Assembly: GCA_036924085.1 (NCBI GenBank)
Contig: JAVGWX010000005.1
Coordinates: 40,369,664-40,433,663, forward strand
Direction: 5' to 3'
Origin: Ariolimax columbianus
Taxonomy: Eukaryota > Mollusca > Gastropoda > Stylommatophora > Arionidae
Length of the DNA: 64,000 nucleotides
Part shown: piece by piece, positions 39,966 to 51,262 of the stretch
Layout of the letters: every line of letters starts with the position of its first letter
Position numbering within the stretch: position 1 is the first letter of the stretch
Position numbers and translations under genes: made by a program
Notes under the pieces: generated by a model
Told to the model about the DNA's origin: nothing
What the model saw: only the letters and a program-made list of their open reading frames with translations
The model's database searches: none

Positions 39966-40090
39966 AGTTGTTTTTTTTTCCTGCCTTTGGTTGGATACTT
40001 TTTTCATCAGCCCTAATATCCTGTAAAGAATATAAACTTTGTCCATTGAAGTTAGTAATAGAATATAAGCTATAGCATTAGTAGAACAAA

Positions 40091-40474
40091 GTCTTAGTCT
40101 TAATTGACCTGTACTACTATGGGGGCAGATGCCGTTGTGCAGGTCCCAGCTATGGTATGAGCTGGATGTAGCCCCGGGAGGAGGATTTCCTGCTTACCGG
40201 GCCAGGCTCATACAGCTTATTACTCCGCTGTGTTGGGACAAGTGCCGTGGAGGGGGATTAACAGATATGCGAGTCCATCTCAATAGAATCACAAAACTAG
40301 AGCAAAGTAGACCCGCAGCCAGTTAGGTGTCATCTATGCTGCTCTTAACAAACCACCTAACCATGGCCGGTGTTATGCCATGTCACAGAGTTAATTGCCT
40401 CTTATGACATGCTCTCTGTGGGGCAGTGGTGAGCTACTTGTCCTTGTCATACACAAAGACCCCGGCAGACCACT
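40091..40474 (+). repeat. Dispersed repeat R4, copy 1
   Basis: About 380 bp shared with 51263-51632 and 61976-62342, all in this orientation. Landmarks: GTGCAGGTCCCA, GAGCTGGATGTAGC, CAGCTTATTACTC, AGCAAAGTAGACCCG and GTTATGCCA(T/C)GTCAC. No ORF or terminal inverted repeat is evident; a SINE-like element is possible. Confidence 0.85.
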
Positions 40475-40489
40475 TGGGTAACTAGAACA

Positions 40490-41600
40490 AAGTATTGAAT
40501 GAAAATCATCCCTATTCGCAAATTTTTATAGACTGAAAAGGCGTTTGACAGTGTGGATTCGAAGTACTCTATGGCAACTGTTGAGACACTATAGGATTCC
40601 AGAAAATACACAACCGTCATCCAGAATATGTACAAAGACACAGTTAGTAGAGTGGTACGTGAAGGAGTACTGACTGGCAGCTATGGGGTACAAACATAGA
40701 TGCCTGCTCTTACCTTTCCTGTTCTTGTTGGCTATATATTGAATAATGAATACATTAATCGAAGGAAAAAGAACTGGTATCCAGTGGACTCTATTGTCAC
40801 AATTTGAGGACCTAGACTACGCAGATGATCTGGTACTTCTGTACACAGTCATAACCAGATGCAAGATAAACTTGATAGGGTAAAAGAACAATCAGTCAAA
40901 TTGGGACTGAATATCAACATGTTGAAAACCAAGCTCCTTAAACTCAACAGTATCAGCAAAGAACCAATCATACTAGTGGTAGAGCAGTTGGGGGAAGTGG
41001 ATCCCTTTACCTATTTGGGCAACACAGGATGTACAGAGGCAGATGAAAGGATCAGAATTGGAAAGGCAAGAAGGGTATTCTTGACACTAAACAACATATA
41101 GAGATCCAAAGAAATCAAGATTCACACCAAAGTTAGAATATTCAATGTTAGTGTCAAGTTGGTGCTTCTGTATGGAGCGAAGACATAGAGTACTATCAAG
41201 GCCATACAACAAAGACTCCAGTCCTTCGTTAACAGATGCCTATGAAAGATAATGGGCAAAAAGTGGCAGAATATGATGAGGAATGAAGATCTATGAGAAA
41301 GGATCCAACAACATCCATTAGAACAACAAATTAAGCGAAGAGAATGGGACTGGATAGGAAGGACATGCACTGCGGAAGGCACTGTCCAACATAGCCAGAC
41401 AGGCTCCTACATGGAATCCCTATTGGAAGAGAAAGAGAGATATAGCCAAAAATACACGGAGAAGAGAACGTGAGAAGGAACTAAGATTAAATGATTACAC
41501 TTAGAGATAGGCAGGAAGACCAGCCCAGAACCGTGCACGTTGGCGGGATGTTGTCAATGGCCTATGCACAGTGGAGTGATGAGCTTTGATTGATTGATTT
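40490..41600 (+). mobile_element. LINE-E copy 1 (RTE/BovB-like), RT palm to 3' end
   Basis: Frames read TEKAFDSVDSKYSMATVETL, a decayed QG block, then FEDLDYADDLVLL spread over frames, then KLGLNINMLKTKLLKLNSIS. Next come VDPFTYLGNTG, IRIGKARRVFLTLNNI, KIHTKVRIFNVSVKLVLLYG and finally ARWRDVVNGLC near 41545-41575. Several stops. Same family as the minus-strand copy at 57310-58890. Confidence 0.85.
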
Positions 41601-41990
41601 ATATAGCATTAGTGCAAACCAGTCATATAGGTCTCAAATCTTCATGGAGCTTGTGGTTATCTAATGGTCATGCTTGGATTCACTCCAATAAGAGAGCTGA
41701 CATTTGTCTTTAACAGCACCCAAGTAGAGGAAATCATAGATGGATGAGAGAAACATACTCAAAACACTAATGGATGTCCTGTAGATTATAACACTACAAT
41801 TGATGGAGCATCAATTCACAGATTGAAGGAGTTTCAAATCAAATGTTGGTCACCAAAGAGAATGAAGCAGTAGTGTGTGTATAACTAGCTAGCTGGCTAC
41901 AGAAATTATACGCACTCCTTCTGGTTTGTTGAAAGATTATGCCATTGGTGCAGTTATTTTGATTATTATATGCATATATAATAACTGTAT
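41600..41990. other. Nothing recognised
   Basis: No coding motif or repeat partner seen between LINE-E copy 1 and the 35-bp array. Confidence 0.4.
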
Positions 41991-41992
41991 TA

Positions 41993-42240
41993 GTTCAGTT
42001 TAGCCTAAGAAAAATATAAATTTGATTAATTTATGTATCTAAACAAAGCGTAAATTTCATTTCTTTAGTTTAGCTATAGAAAATATAAACTTTATCAGTT
42101 GAATTTAGCTGAATGAAATATAAACTTTATTAGTTGAGCTTAGCTGTAGGAAATATAAACTTTATTAGTTTAATTTAGCTGTAGGAAATATAAACTTTAT
42201 TAGTTGAATTTAGCTATTGGAAATATAAACTTAATTAATT
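41993..42240 (+). repeat. 35-bp minisatellite
   Basis: About seven units of AAATATAAACTTTATTAGTT followed by GAATTTAGCTGTAGG, with better identity in the right half. Confidence 0.8.
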
Positions 42241-42269
42241 GATGAATGAAAGTTGAATGAAATATAAAC

Positions 42270-43950
42270 AAACAGGCAGGTAAAGGCTGCAATTGTCACC
42301 AACGGTCAGCAGCAACTTCAGAACTTAATAGATCGCTTCTATCTTTCATGCAAAGATTTTGGTCTCATAATAAGTCTCAACAAAATAAAGTGCTGGGACA
42401 GGAAGTAGATGCCACACCAACTCTTAACATTGAAAATTCTCAATTGGCAGCTATGCACCAATTTACATATGAGGGGTCCCTCACTAGTGACAAGCTCTCT
42501 ATAGACCCAGAAATGGAGAGTCACATTGGCAAAGCTGCTGCTATCTTTGCTTGCCTCACAACACAGAATTTTACAATTAAAACTGAGACCATGGCTTTCA
42601 ATGCACATGTCATCAACACACTAGTGGTGAAGCTTGGACAACCTTTGCCAAACAAAAGCAAAGGCTTAACACTCCATTTTTCTGTGCCTGCGATTCATTC
42701 TTGGGATTACGTGGAGGAACAAAATGCAGAGGTGCACTCTTGCACCAGTCTCTCAAGCATGTACACTCTTCTCAGGCAGTGTTCTGTTCTGTTCTGTTCT
42801 AGGAGTTGACTTCACTGCACTCTGGGAATACCCATAGGTGCTCAGTCTCTCTCAGCAGATGGTACAAAGTGTGAATGCTGATGGTGCCTGTAGCCTTTTG
42901 GTTGTACACCTTCCTGTTTCGTCCTCTCAGGTTCCCTGATCCACTGAATCCTAATTAGATTCCAAAATACTGCAGCTTGTGCCTTGCAGACTCGTCCAAA
43001 GCAGTGTCGTTTTCCATCAGGTGGTCCTTGATAACCTTCACTATGTCACCTTTATCCATGTCCACTGTGCCTGTTATGGGTGCGCGTGACGCCAAAATAT
43101 CAGCTCGCTCATTGCACGGAACACCGGCATGACCAGGACAGTAGATCCACACCAGACCCTGGAGTTTTGAGGTCTCCAGCGCTGCTATCCACTCATGTTG
43201 TAGCCACCAATTTTGCACCTTTTGAAGTAGTGTTTGGGAGTCTGACACGATGACTGCTCCTGTTGAAGACAGCCACCTCAGAGCTGTCACCGCCTCCATC
43301 TCCATTCTGATACTTGATGTTGTAGTCTCATATGCGCCACTTCGTTCAGCAACGATCCAGTCTTTTATTCTAGCCGAGAAACCCCAGCCTGATGTTCCAC
43401 TACTTTGCACCAACCCATCAGTGTATATGATGGTATCACTTTCATGCGTGTTGGCGCCTATCAGCTGGTTGACTTCGAGCTTTGTCTGGCTATTTCGCCC
43501 CTTCCTACATTCACTGCCCATGGTTATGATGACCGTGTGGTACTCTGTTAGTGTGGACCCATTCCTCTCCCTTGACCATCGTCTCGACTGCAGTCACCTC
43601 TCCTATAGCTCGTTCGAAGTTACAGTGAAGACTATGATCACTTGGGGATGTTTGCTGTATGGATGATGGTCACATCCCCAAAGATATCCTTTATGGATAG
43701 TTAGCAGATAGCAAAAGAACAGTCAGCCAAACACAGCTGAGGTTCAAAGGTGTGTATAAGCATGACATGAAGGCACTGGACATGAGTCTGACATCCTGGG
43801 AAGAAGAAATGCAGACCTATCTAAGTGAGATGCACCCTGAAGAGCCACCTTCAAGCTGGGTGAAAAGATGGCGCCACAGGGTGAAAAAAACCAAAAATGC
43901 AGTAGAGAGTTACTATTCCAAGATACCATCATCCTACAGCCGGTCATGAC
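42270..43950 (+). mobile_element. LINE-C copy 2, split by a LINE-H insertion
   Basis: The left part (42270-42775) reads FGLIISLNKIK(x)GQEVDATPT, then AAMHQFTYEGSLTSDKLSID and SSMYTLLRQ. The right part (about 43640-43950) resumes with CWMDDGHIPKDILYG, SQTQLRFKGVYKHDMKALDM and SLTSWEEE, the exact continuation expected from 37320-37500. The roughly 860 bp between them is an antisense RNase H element. Confidence 0.8.
42776..43640 (-). mobile_element. LINE-H, RNase H element inserted in LINE-C
   Basis: The minus-strand frame 43521-42955 (188 codons) is an RNase H domain followed by a short tail. IIYTDGLVQ gives the first Asp, IRMEMEAVTALRWL the Glu, VIVSDSQTLLQKV the second Asp, and CPGHAGVPCNERADILAS the His and last Asp. 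All four acidic residues are present and the frame is open. The RT that should precede it is absent, so this is a 3' end. 42800-42960 matches 21190-21470. I could not define a TSD; TTCTG repeats mark the left junction. Confidence 0.8.
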
Positions 43951-44009
43951 TGAAAGGGGCTACTACTACTACTATTGCAGATGAAGATATGTTGTAAGAA
44001 ATGTTGCTA

Positions 44010-44131
44010 AATTACCTGAGTTGTAGTTTCTTGAAAGATAAGTGATTTGAATGATTGATTGTGCTAACGGAATAAAAGGGTGATTTGGATGTTTGATTGT
44101 GCTAACAGATTGAAAGGTGATTTGGATGTTT
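44010..44131 (+). repeat. Minisatellite, left part (interrupted by LINE-A)
   Basis: Units of GATTTGGATGTTTGATTGTG followed by CTAACxGAxTGAAAGGT. The same array resumes at 45676-45840, so LINE-A copy 3 inserted into it. Confidence 0.8.
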
Positions 44132-45675
44132 AATTCTTTCAAACAAACCCCAAAACACCAAAATAAGTCTTAACAGCAAATACCTGCGGCCAAACGACAA
44201 CCAAAACTACCTGGGAGTCACATTTGATCGGCGCATGACATGGAAAAGTCAGATCGAGAGAAACCGAATGAGAGCCAGAGAAAGAATGGCAATCATGAGG
44301 AAACTTGTTGGCACAAGCTGGGGAGCAGACAAAAATATACTAAAGTAACTGTACACTGGAAGAGTGAGACCAGTTCTCGAGTATGGCATTGCGGCATGGA
44401 CAACAGCAGCAAAGGCGAACTTTGACAAAATTAGCAAACTTCAAAACCAAGCCATGAGAGTTATAACAGGAGGCATGAAGCCAACGCCAATTGTAGAACT
44501 TGAAAAGATTACAAATCTGCAATCCATGACCGACAGAAGAGACTGCAGAGCCCAGCAGCAAGCAGAGAAACTCAGAAGACTGACAGACCATCCAATGCAT
44601 CAGAGACTAAATAATTTTGGAAATGGGAAACTAAACCGGAGAAACTTTGCAGAAATAGCCAAAGCAAAGGCCCTATGAACGCATTAACAACACCAAAGCC
44701 CATCCCTACTGTACGCAAACCTACCTGGAGGCAGCATATATTTCCAGAGGTGGTAGAAAATATACCAGGTATTGGAAACAAGAACAGCCAGACTGAAAAA
44801 GAAAGAAGAGACATAAACCTGAGGTACATAACGAAAAACTACCCAAGCATGGACTGGACCCATGCATACACCGATGGTTCTGTAACAAACACAACACAGA
44901 ATGGAGGGGCAGGGGTATTCCTGAGCCTACCAAATGGTAGAAAAATAACACTGTCAGTGTTAACTGGAAAATACTCAAGCAATTTCAGAGCAGAGGCACT
45001 GAGGGCTTCAGTAGGAGAAATGGTGACAGGCAAAAGAAATGAAAGCCATATAGTCTTGTTTACAGATGCCCTGGCCATAGTCACAGCACTAAAAAGCCAG
45101 AAAAATACTGAACTTAATGATTTAAGAGCAGTACTCTGTCATCTATGCCAGCAGGCCGCACCAAAAAGAGTAGTGGTACAGTGGGTTCCATCCCACTGTA
45201 ACATCCAAGGCAACGAGGAGGCAGACAGACTGGCAAGAGAAGATGCAAGACTACCACAACCAGACCCTAGTGTGACCTACGAAGAGTCAAAAAGGCTTAT
45301 TAGAGCTAGATACATGACTAAATGGGAAACAGAGCATTCTGGCTACACAAAAAATGATGCCTATTACCAGTTGAACAGAAGAGAGCAGGTCGTGGTCTTC
45401 AGACTTCGCACAGGCCACAATAGACTGAGGTACCACCTATTCAATAAATTGAAGATAGGTGGCACTGACGAATGCTCGTGTGGTACCGGGAAAATGACTG
45501 CTGAACATTTCCTGCAAAACTGCCCAACATATGAGGATCAGAGAAAGCAGATGTGGCCATCACCACTGGCAACACTAGACAAGCTCTATGGCAGTGTCGA
45601 CAGCCTCAGGATGACCGCTGCTTTTTTCGAAAAAATACAGGTTGATGTCTGACAGCATAAGAAGAAGAAGATGAA
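44132..45675 (+). mobile_element. LINE-A copy 3, best preserved 3' half with RNase H
   Basis: 44364-44678 gives the RT C-terminal connection (FDKISKLQNQAMRVITGGMK). 44675-45652 is an open 325-codon frame. It holds an RNase H domain (about residues 60-190: HAYTDGSVTNTTQNGGAG, FRAEALRASVGEMV, VLFTDALAIVTALK and WVPSHCNIQGNEEADRLA), so D-E-D-D and the His are intact. A zinc-knuckle-like C-terminus (NRLRYHLFNKLKIGG, ECSCGTGKMTAEHFLQNCP) follows. The tail is AAGAAGAAGAAGATGAA. GGATGTTT occurs on both sides (44124-44131, 45676-45683) but is also part of the host array, so the TSD is ambiguous. Confidence 0.9.
44675..45652 (+). pseudogene. LINE-A RNase H plus C-terminal Cys/His domain
   Basis: Longest open frame among the LINE remnants after the LINE-B RT. 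The RNase H signature residues are complete, and the C-terminal C-x-C-x9-H-x4-C pattern (CSCGTGKMTAEHFLQNC) is intact. It is separated from the upstream RT pieces by a frame change near 44675 and a stop near 44345, so it is a fragment of an ORF2, not a host gene. Confidence 0.85.
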
Positions 45676-45840
45676 GGATGTTTGATTGTGCTAACCAAAG
45701 AAAAGGTTGTTTGATTGTGCTAACTGAATAAAAGGTGGTTTGATTGTGCTAATTGAATAAAAGGTGATTTAGTTGTTTGATTGTGCTAGCTAAAAGAAAG
45801 ATGATTGGGATGTTTTACTATGCTATTTGTTAGAAAGGTT
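45676..45840 (+). repeat. Minisatellite, right part
   Basis: Continuation of the 44010-44131 array: GGTTGTTTGATTGTGCTAAC and GGTGGTTTGATTGTGCTAAT, in units of about 31-36 bp. Confidence 0.8.
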
Positions 45841-45844
45841 ACTT

Positions 45845-46570
45845 GAAAATGTAATTGTGTAATATAGTATAAGCAGCTCTCTGAAGCCAAAAGGTTTGGA
45901 CTACTGACAGCTTCTTTATTTCTCAGGACATTTGTGGTTACACAACAGGGTGAAACATTTATCTAATGTACCATAATTGTTATTGCTTTATCATTTTGTG
46001 TTTTTATCCATTTGAGTGAAATGCTGCTAGCAGCTTTAAACCTTAGACCCCCATACTGGGCTGTTATGTTCATGATATGTGATAGATGTGTAGGAGTTGC
46101 TTAGTACGGTGATAGTTCATCTGTGTGATGTTAGATGTAGATGTGTTCAGTCGTACATGTACTAAATGTATTTCTTTACACTACAGGCTTGTGTATTTGT
46201 ATACATGCAGCCTGTGTGTGGTTATATGCCAATATTTCTGTGTGTGTCTACACTGCCTTTGCTCTTTCTATCCTATAAGAACATAGGGTTTAACTGGAGG
46301 GGCACTCTTCACTTTTTCATATTTCGGGCCAATTTCTTGAGCTCAGCCCAATGGAACTCTAGATTCCCTGGCTTCTTATTCCATTATCCTTTGTTAGGTG
46401 TAATTTGGGATCTCAACTCTTCTATTATTTCTGTGGATTCCAATTCACAACATATCTTGGTTTCTCTGTGAGGGTGTGTCCAATCAATTTTGGTTTTCTC
46501 ATCTGAATCTCCAGTTGTGTTTGTTGTTGCGTTATTGACCACATATCTGTGTTTCTTATTACATCTGTGA
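45845..46570. other. Nothing firmly recognised
   Basis: The 101-codon frame at 46166-46471 is composition-driven. The stretch 46280-46560 looks like antisense LINE 3' sequence but gives no clear motif. Confidence 0.35.
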
Positions 46571-46572
46571 CC

Positions 46573-47010
46573 ATCTCATATAAAGCGTACACAGAGACAT
46601 ATGTTAGTCATGGTCTGCAGTCAGTAAATGATACGAAATAAACATACAGAGATCTCTGTTAGTCATGGTCTGCAGTCAGTATATAATATGAGTATATGCA
46701 GAGACCTCTGTTAGTCGTGGTCTACAGTCAGTATATGATACAAAGTATACACACAGAGACCTCTGTTAGTCATGGTCTACAGTCAGTATATGATACAAAG
46801 TACACACATAGACCTCTGTTAGTCATGGTCTACAGTCAGTATATGATACAAAGTACACACATAGACCTCTGTTAGTCATGGTCTACAGTCAGTATATGAT
46901 ACAAAGTATTCACACAGAGACCCATGTTAGTCATGGTCTACAGTCAGTATATGATACAAAGTATACACATAGACCTCTGTTAGTCATGGTCTACGGTCAG
47001 TTTATGATAC
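46573..47010 (+). repeat. About 54-bp minisatellite
   Basis: Eight units keyed by GTTAGTCATGGTCTACAGTC and AGTATATGATACAAAGTA. Successive TTAGTC positions (46604, 46659, 46711, 46766, 46819, 46872, 46927, 46980) are 52-55 bp apart. Confidence 0.9.
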
Positions 47011-47014
47011 TCTG

Positions 47015-47955
47015 TTACATGCCATATATAGGACTGCTGTTGCATTGGTCTTGAACAGCCTAACTGATTTGTTTTCTGGGGTAAATGTGGCTGAGTATGC
47101 ATATACCTAATATATAGTCATTTTGTGGGCACATACAAGAACATGTGTTTGTAAGTATGTATGCCAATATGTGTTTATGTTCATTTGCTCATATGTGCGA
47201 ACAAGTGTTTTAGTTGTATATAACCAGATCACTGTATTTGGTCATTCTGATAGAATGCTGCTCATCTCAAATAGATTCGTGGCACATTTCATGGAATCAT
47301 GAGGATGTGCAGCACTATATCTGGTCATCTCGGAGACTTCTTAATGACATCAGGATGTCCCCCTTCTTGGTAGGTCCCCTCTGCCATCTCCCAGTCATTA
47401 GTGCTGTCAAAGACTGTTGACAGTTAGTTGATTTCATGTGTGCTGAGTTGTCTACTATTTTGAAGGGATTCTAGGCGGTGTTGCTGTTTGCCTTCATCCT
47501 TGCCCTGTCCACTGTGCTACAAACACTGTGGTGACACCATGTGTTCCGCCTTTGTCCTAATGACACCCTGCTTGATGACAGGACGTGTTCCAGAGTGTGC
47601 TTTCATTTGCACAGAGGGCATTGAGCATGCTCCGACTTTCCCCATTTTACAAAGTTTCTGATCTGATAATGAAGCTGTCGTACTATTTATCAAGCTTCTG
47701 TACAGCTCAAATCCCATGTAGCTTTGCTGCATTGCACTGCCTTTTGGATCCTTTGACCATCCTCCGTCACAGGGTTTTATGGGCTACATATCCTTCCATT
47801 CCTTATTTTGTTTCTTTCATGTGTGGTGGCATCCGTCCATATTTGGTCATCTCTCAAGTCCTTCAACTGCCTTGAGAATGGCCTGCGGTGCCAATATTCT
47901 TGGAATGGTTCAACACATCACTTTTCCTATTTGTATGTGTCTATTTTGCAATGTA
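47015..47955. other. Unassigned
   Basis: No recognised coding sequence. A minus-strand 71-codon frame (47732-47517) and plus-strand frames at 47585-48090 lack motifs before LINE-G begins. Confidence 0.35.
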
Positions 47956-47959
47956 CTCC

Positions 47960-48480
47960 CTAGTATTCACACAAAACAGCTAGATAAAGAGGTGGAATCA
48001 AGAACACAGAAAGCTAATGCGGTTTTCTGTCAGCTCTCACCATTACTAAGACACAAACACATTCCAATAAAGACAAAGAGACAGCTATAAATAGTATTTT
48101 TATACCAACTCTCTGCTATCAATGTCAGACATGGACACTCACTAAGGCACAAGGAAGAAAAATCATGGTATGCGAAATGAAGTGTTCGGGAAAGGTTGGA
48201 CAGATTCAGAAACAAAATAATCAGACAGACGGTGGGTGCAACACCGTGCATGGAATACATAAAAAGGCAGAGAATAAAATGGTTCGGACACCTGACAAAA
48301 ATTCAACCAAAGCTACAATACCAGACATCAGGGCTGCAAAGGACGAGGCAGACTATGTAAAAGATGGATAGATGGTGTCAGTGAGACACTGAAGAAACAC
48401 ATAATGACAGTAACATTGGCGACAAAGATGGCACATGATAGAAAAAGACACAACTGGATAGAGGATGATGATGACTCCCT
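47960..48480 (+). mobile_element. LINE-G copy 3
   Basis: Reads LDKEVESRTQKANAVFCQLS then PLLRHKHIPIKTKRQL (48000-48090). Remnants of GVTRxDKIRNE and the KWFGHLTK block follow up to 48480. Close to the copy at 22679-23107, including AAGAACACAGAAAGCTAATG. Confidence 0.78.
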
Positions 48481-48539
48481 AGTTGAAGATCTAATAGAAA
48501 ACCCAGTGAAGTACAGTTTGAGCATTTCTGTAATCTCTT

Positions 48540-49050
48540 ACGGTACATAGGACACCTCAATAGCTTGCCATAACATCTGATGGCAAGATCCAGCTATATA
48601 AAAAGGAAGTTGAATCTTTCAGATTTACTCTCTCTGTCGCTTCCTGTGTCAATGTAGCATGTTTTAGATATGCAGAGCTACCTGAGTTTCCTCCCTTCTG
48701 GATGGAGATGGCAATGTACCCACCTCCAGGAGATATGCAGCTGGTCCCGTTGCCATTACAAAGAAGAATATCTTTCCTTCAATGTTGAGTAACAACATTG
48801 GCTTGAAATTGGCAAATGTCAGTGGAACTCTTGTTCTTATAGATTCTTTACTGATGTGTTAGTTCTTCCTAGCATTTTGCATTGCTACAACCAGGTATAC
48901 AATTCTGCTGCTGGTTCATTTGACTATACCAGACCATCCATATTCACTGTAAGGCATATTTTTTGTGCATTGGACTAAGTTAACCTTCCAATCAATATAT
49001 CCCTGGCCGTGGTTGTTAAAACAGTTTTTTTAACATAACTGAATGACTCT
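48540..49050. other. Unassigned
   Basis: No coding motif recognised in this intergenic stretch between the two host genes. Confidence 0.35.
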
Positions 49051-49059
49051 CTAAAGAAC

Positions 49060-49560
49060 TTTTCCCTATCTTTCTGTTTACCCTCCTATTCTTGTACTTG
49101 TGTTATGCTCTTCACAGTAGAGTACTGGGCATTCTTCCAAAACTGTCACACTTGATGGAATCTTGCATCGTTTTGTTTCCTAATTTATTTCTATTTTCTG
49201 TTGCCTTCTACTTTTCAATGATGGTGTCTTTCTGCTTTCCTCTTTTGAATCCAAATTCTTTGTGGCAGTCAAGGTAGACAATGTCACCGAAGATCTTTAA
49301 TTCTTTCCCCAAGTGCATTCAATTGAGATGCTTGTCTATTTCTTTGGACAATGTTTTTTTCATACCCCCTCCCCCAACACACACACGCACTCCTCTTTCG
49401 CTAGAGGATGGAAACTTGATTTAATCTCTTTTTCCATCCAGGAGGTGCAAGAATCCTTCATCAGTAAGCTCTCCTTGAATATTCTCAGCTCTGTAGAAAG
49501 AATCCTGTCCAAGATTTTCTGATGTCTAATCTGCACTGTTGATTTACTGGTGAAGAACTC
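49060..49560 (-). mobile_element. Possible decayed CR1-like RT, antisense
   Basis: The minus strand reads KILDRILSTELRIFKESLLM then DSCTSWMEKEIKSSF, and later GDIVYLDCHKEFGFKRG. The last resembles the palm motif DIVYLDFxKAFDxV with the catalytic Asp pair damaged. Weak evidence. Confidence 0.35.
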
Positions 49561-49591
49561 TCATATCCTTTCTTTAGTATGTGTTGTAGAC

Positions 49592-49680
49592 CAGTGTTTC
49601 CCAACCTTTTTACCCTCGTGGACCGGTGAAAATAGGAAACATTGTTCACAGACCGGTGACACCACTTAGTCCGACTTATC
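49592..49680 (+). mobile_element. hAT-like element 5' end
   Basis: CAGTGTTTCCCAACCTTTTT followed by CTCGTGGACCGGTGAA is the typical terminal sequence of hAT (Charlie-type) elements. The matching right end was not found; LINE-G sequence begins just after it. Confidence 0.5.
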
Positions 49681-49689
49681 TGTCAACAA

Positions 49690-50280
49690 TATCATGTTAT
49701 TTAGTTAGTAGGTATAGTTAGTTTTCTTCCCACTTGTGTCGGAAGTTGTGGGGAGCTTAAGTCGTCTATCCTGCGCCAAGTGCGTTGCGTCGGTCAATGT
49801 GAGCCAGTGTCGCTGCACAATCACTCTAATGCCGTCTATCCACCTGCCTCGCGGCCGAACCCTTGCCCTGTAGCCAGTTAAAGTTGATGAGGGTGTGTTC
49901 TCATGAGATGACCAAACCAACTTATTTTCTGCCTGGGAATGTATTCAGCACAAGACTTCACACGTCTAAATTCTGCTCTCACGTGCCCTGGATAGAGGCC
50001 ATGCTTGGCACTGGTAGCACAGAGTCGGCATAAATATACTGATTATCAGATTTTGCTTTGTTGTCAAACTAATGATCGGGTGCTTAAGCAGTGGGGACAG
50101 CTGATAAGTCACAGCAGATGCTTTCTGACACCTAGTCTAAATTTCCTTGTCGATCCTACCGTTTGTCGAAAAAATACTGCCCAAATACTTGACGTCATGG
50201 GCCTGTTGAAGAGCAATATCATTTACACCTATCTTGAGTGGCCTAGGCAATATCTTGTTATCTAGCTACATTTGATTTAT
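49690..50280 (-). mobile_element. LINE-G copy 4, antisense
   Basis: The minus-strand frame at 49920-49705 reads RGRWIDGIRVIVQRHWLTLT followed by DATHLAQDRRLKLPTTSDTS, the C-terminus of LINE-G. 50000-50250 corresponds to the upstream thumb region also present at 54780-55030. Confidence 0.8.
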
Positions 50281-50429
50281 AAACAAAAACCTGCATCGTT
50301 AAATTTAAAAATCATAATTTTAGTTTTAATGATTTTTTTATGTTAACCACAAAACACATACAATTACTATTCTTATCTTGAACATTATGACTAACATCTT
50401 GTAAATTTGGTTGGACTGTAAAGGGTTAA

Positions 50430-50990
50430 ACAGAGTTACAGAAAGTACAGCATTTGAATAGCTACCAAATCATCAGTTTTCAGACCAAACTGAAGGTTTA
50501 CCGCGTCAGCATTCGTCTATCTGTCTTTATGCTTATGAGGGCTGAGCCATGTGCACTAAACATGCCAGGAAGTCAAATCACTTCCATAGAACTTCCCACC
50601 GATGTCTGCATATTTGCTGGCAGAGCTGGATTTCAGATACAGAGGTCATGTCAGAGTAAATTCGTCTAGTGTCCATGCAATGATCTTGTGATCACAGTTA
50701 AAATGGACTGGACACCTTGTCTGTAAAGCAAATGAGCAGCTCACAAAATTGTCGATCTGATAGAAGGAGAATGTACATCGAGGACAGTCTGAAGGGGACA
50801 CTGAAGAGCTGTTAGATCAATGTTATAACCTTGTAACATCTGATGCAAAGCCGTCTGACATGGAGAGGTGTGTTCAAAAGAAGGATCATTTTCAGTCATT
50901 GCAAGGAGAGACAAGCAATCTGGGCACAGCATGAACAAACACTAACTACAGAAGACACATGATAGAACCGTTCATTCTCACATCAGTCTG
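50430..50990 (+). mobile_element. LINE-B-like 3' fragment
   Basis: Reads QTKLKVYRVSIRL, then decayed copies of the LNHFHTxCLRRI and W-x-GHLVR blocks (50690-50800), then RRDKQSGHSMN. The TKLKVYRA start matches the LINE-B thumb. Too decayed to show a zinc finger. Confidence 0.55.
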
Positions 50991-51262
50991 AACAACTACA
51001 CGAATCAACACCTTTTAAACTCCCTGTGGAGCATAGGTCTTCAACAAATACATGCAAAGTTATCAAACGTTGACCTGTTTAAAGTTTCTTTACAGTATAG
51101 GCCAACCAGCCCCATGCCCAACCTTCAGTCATCACTTCTTAAAGCCGGCAGATTTTACAAGCTGTCAGATCCTATTAACACACACTCAAAAAGTGAATTG
51201 TGATGTCTGGCGTCTTCGGGCAAGTAAAGAATAAAGAAAGGACATTGTTGACATGTTCTTAT

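Larger units (their letters stand above)
38973..40014. mobile_element. Palindromic mariner derivative (two 3' halves head to head)
   Basis: Terminal inverted repeats AGGGCTGATCAAA (38973-38985) and TTTCATCAGCCCT (40002-40014) match at 12 of 13 positions. The left arm on the minus strand (39660-39370) encodes a mariner transposase C-terminus (IAPCDFYLFSKLNVSLKGTR). The right arm on the plus strand (about 39690-39960) encodes the same region (MAPCDFQLFQRLK). Sequences after each stop also match (CTTT(G)..ATCAGCCCT). A SINE (39025-39361) is inserted in the left arm. The transposase N-terminus is absent, so it is non-autonomous. No TA duplication is evident. Confidence 0.75.

Noticed and set aside
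42955..43521. RNase H frame as a host RNase H gene
   Set aside because: It interrupts a LINE-C copy, and a related 3' fragment exists at 21190-21470, so it is retrotransposon-derived.
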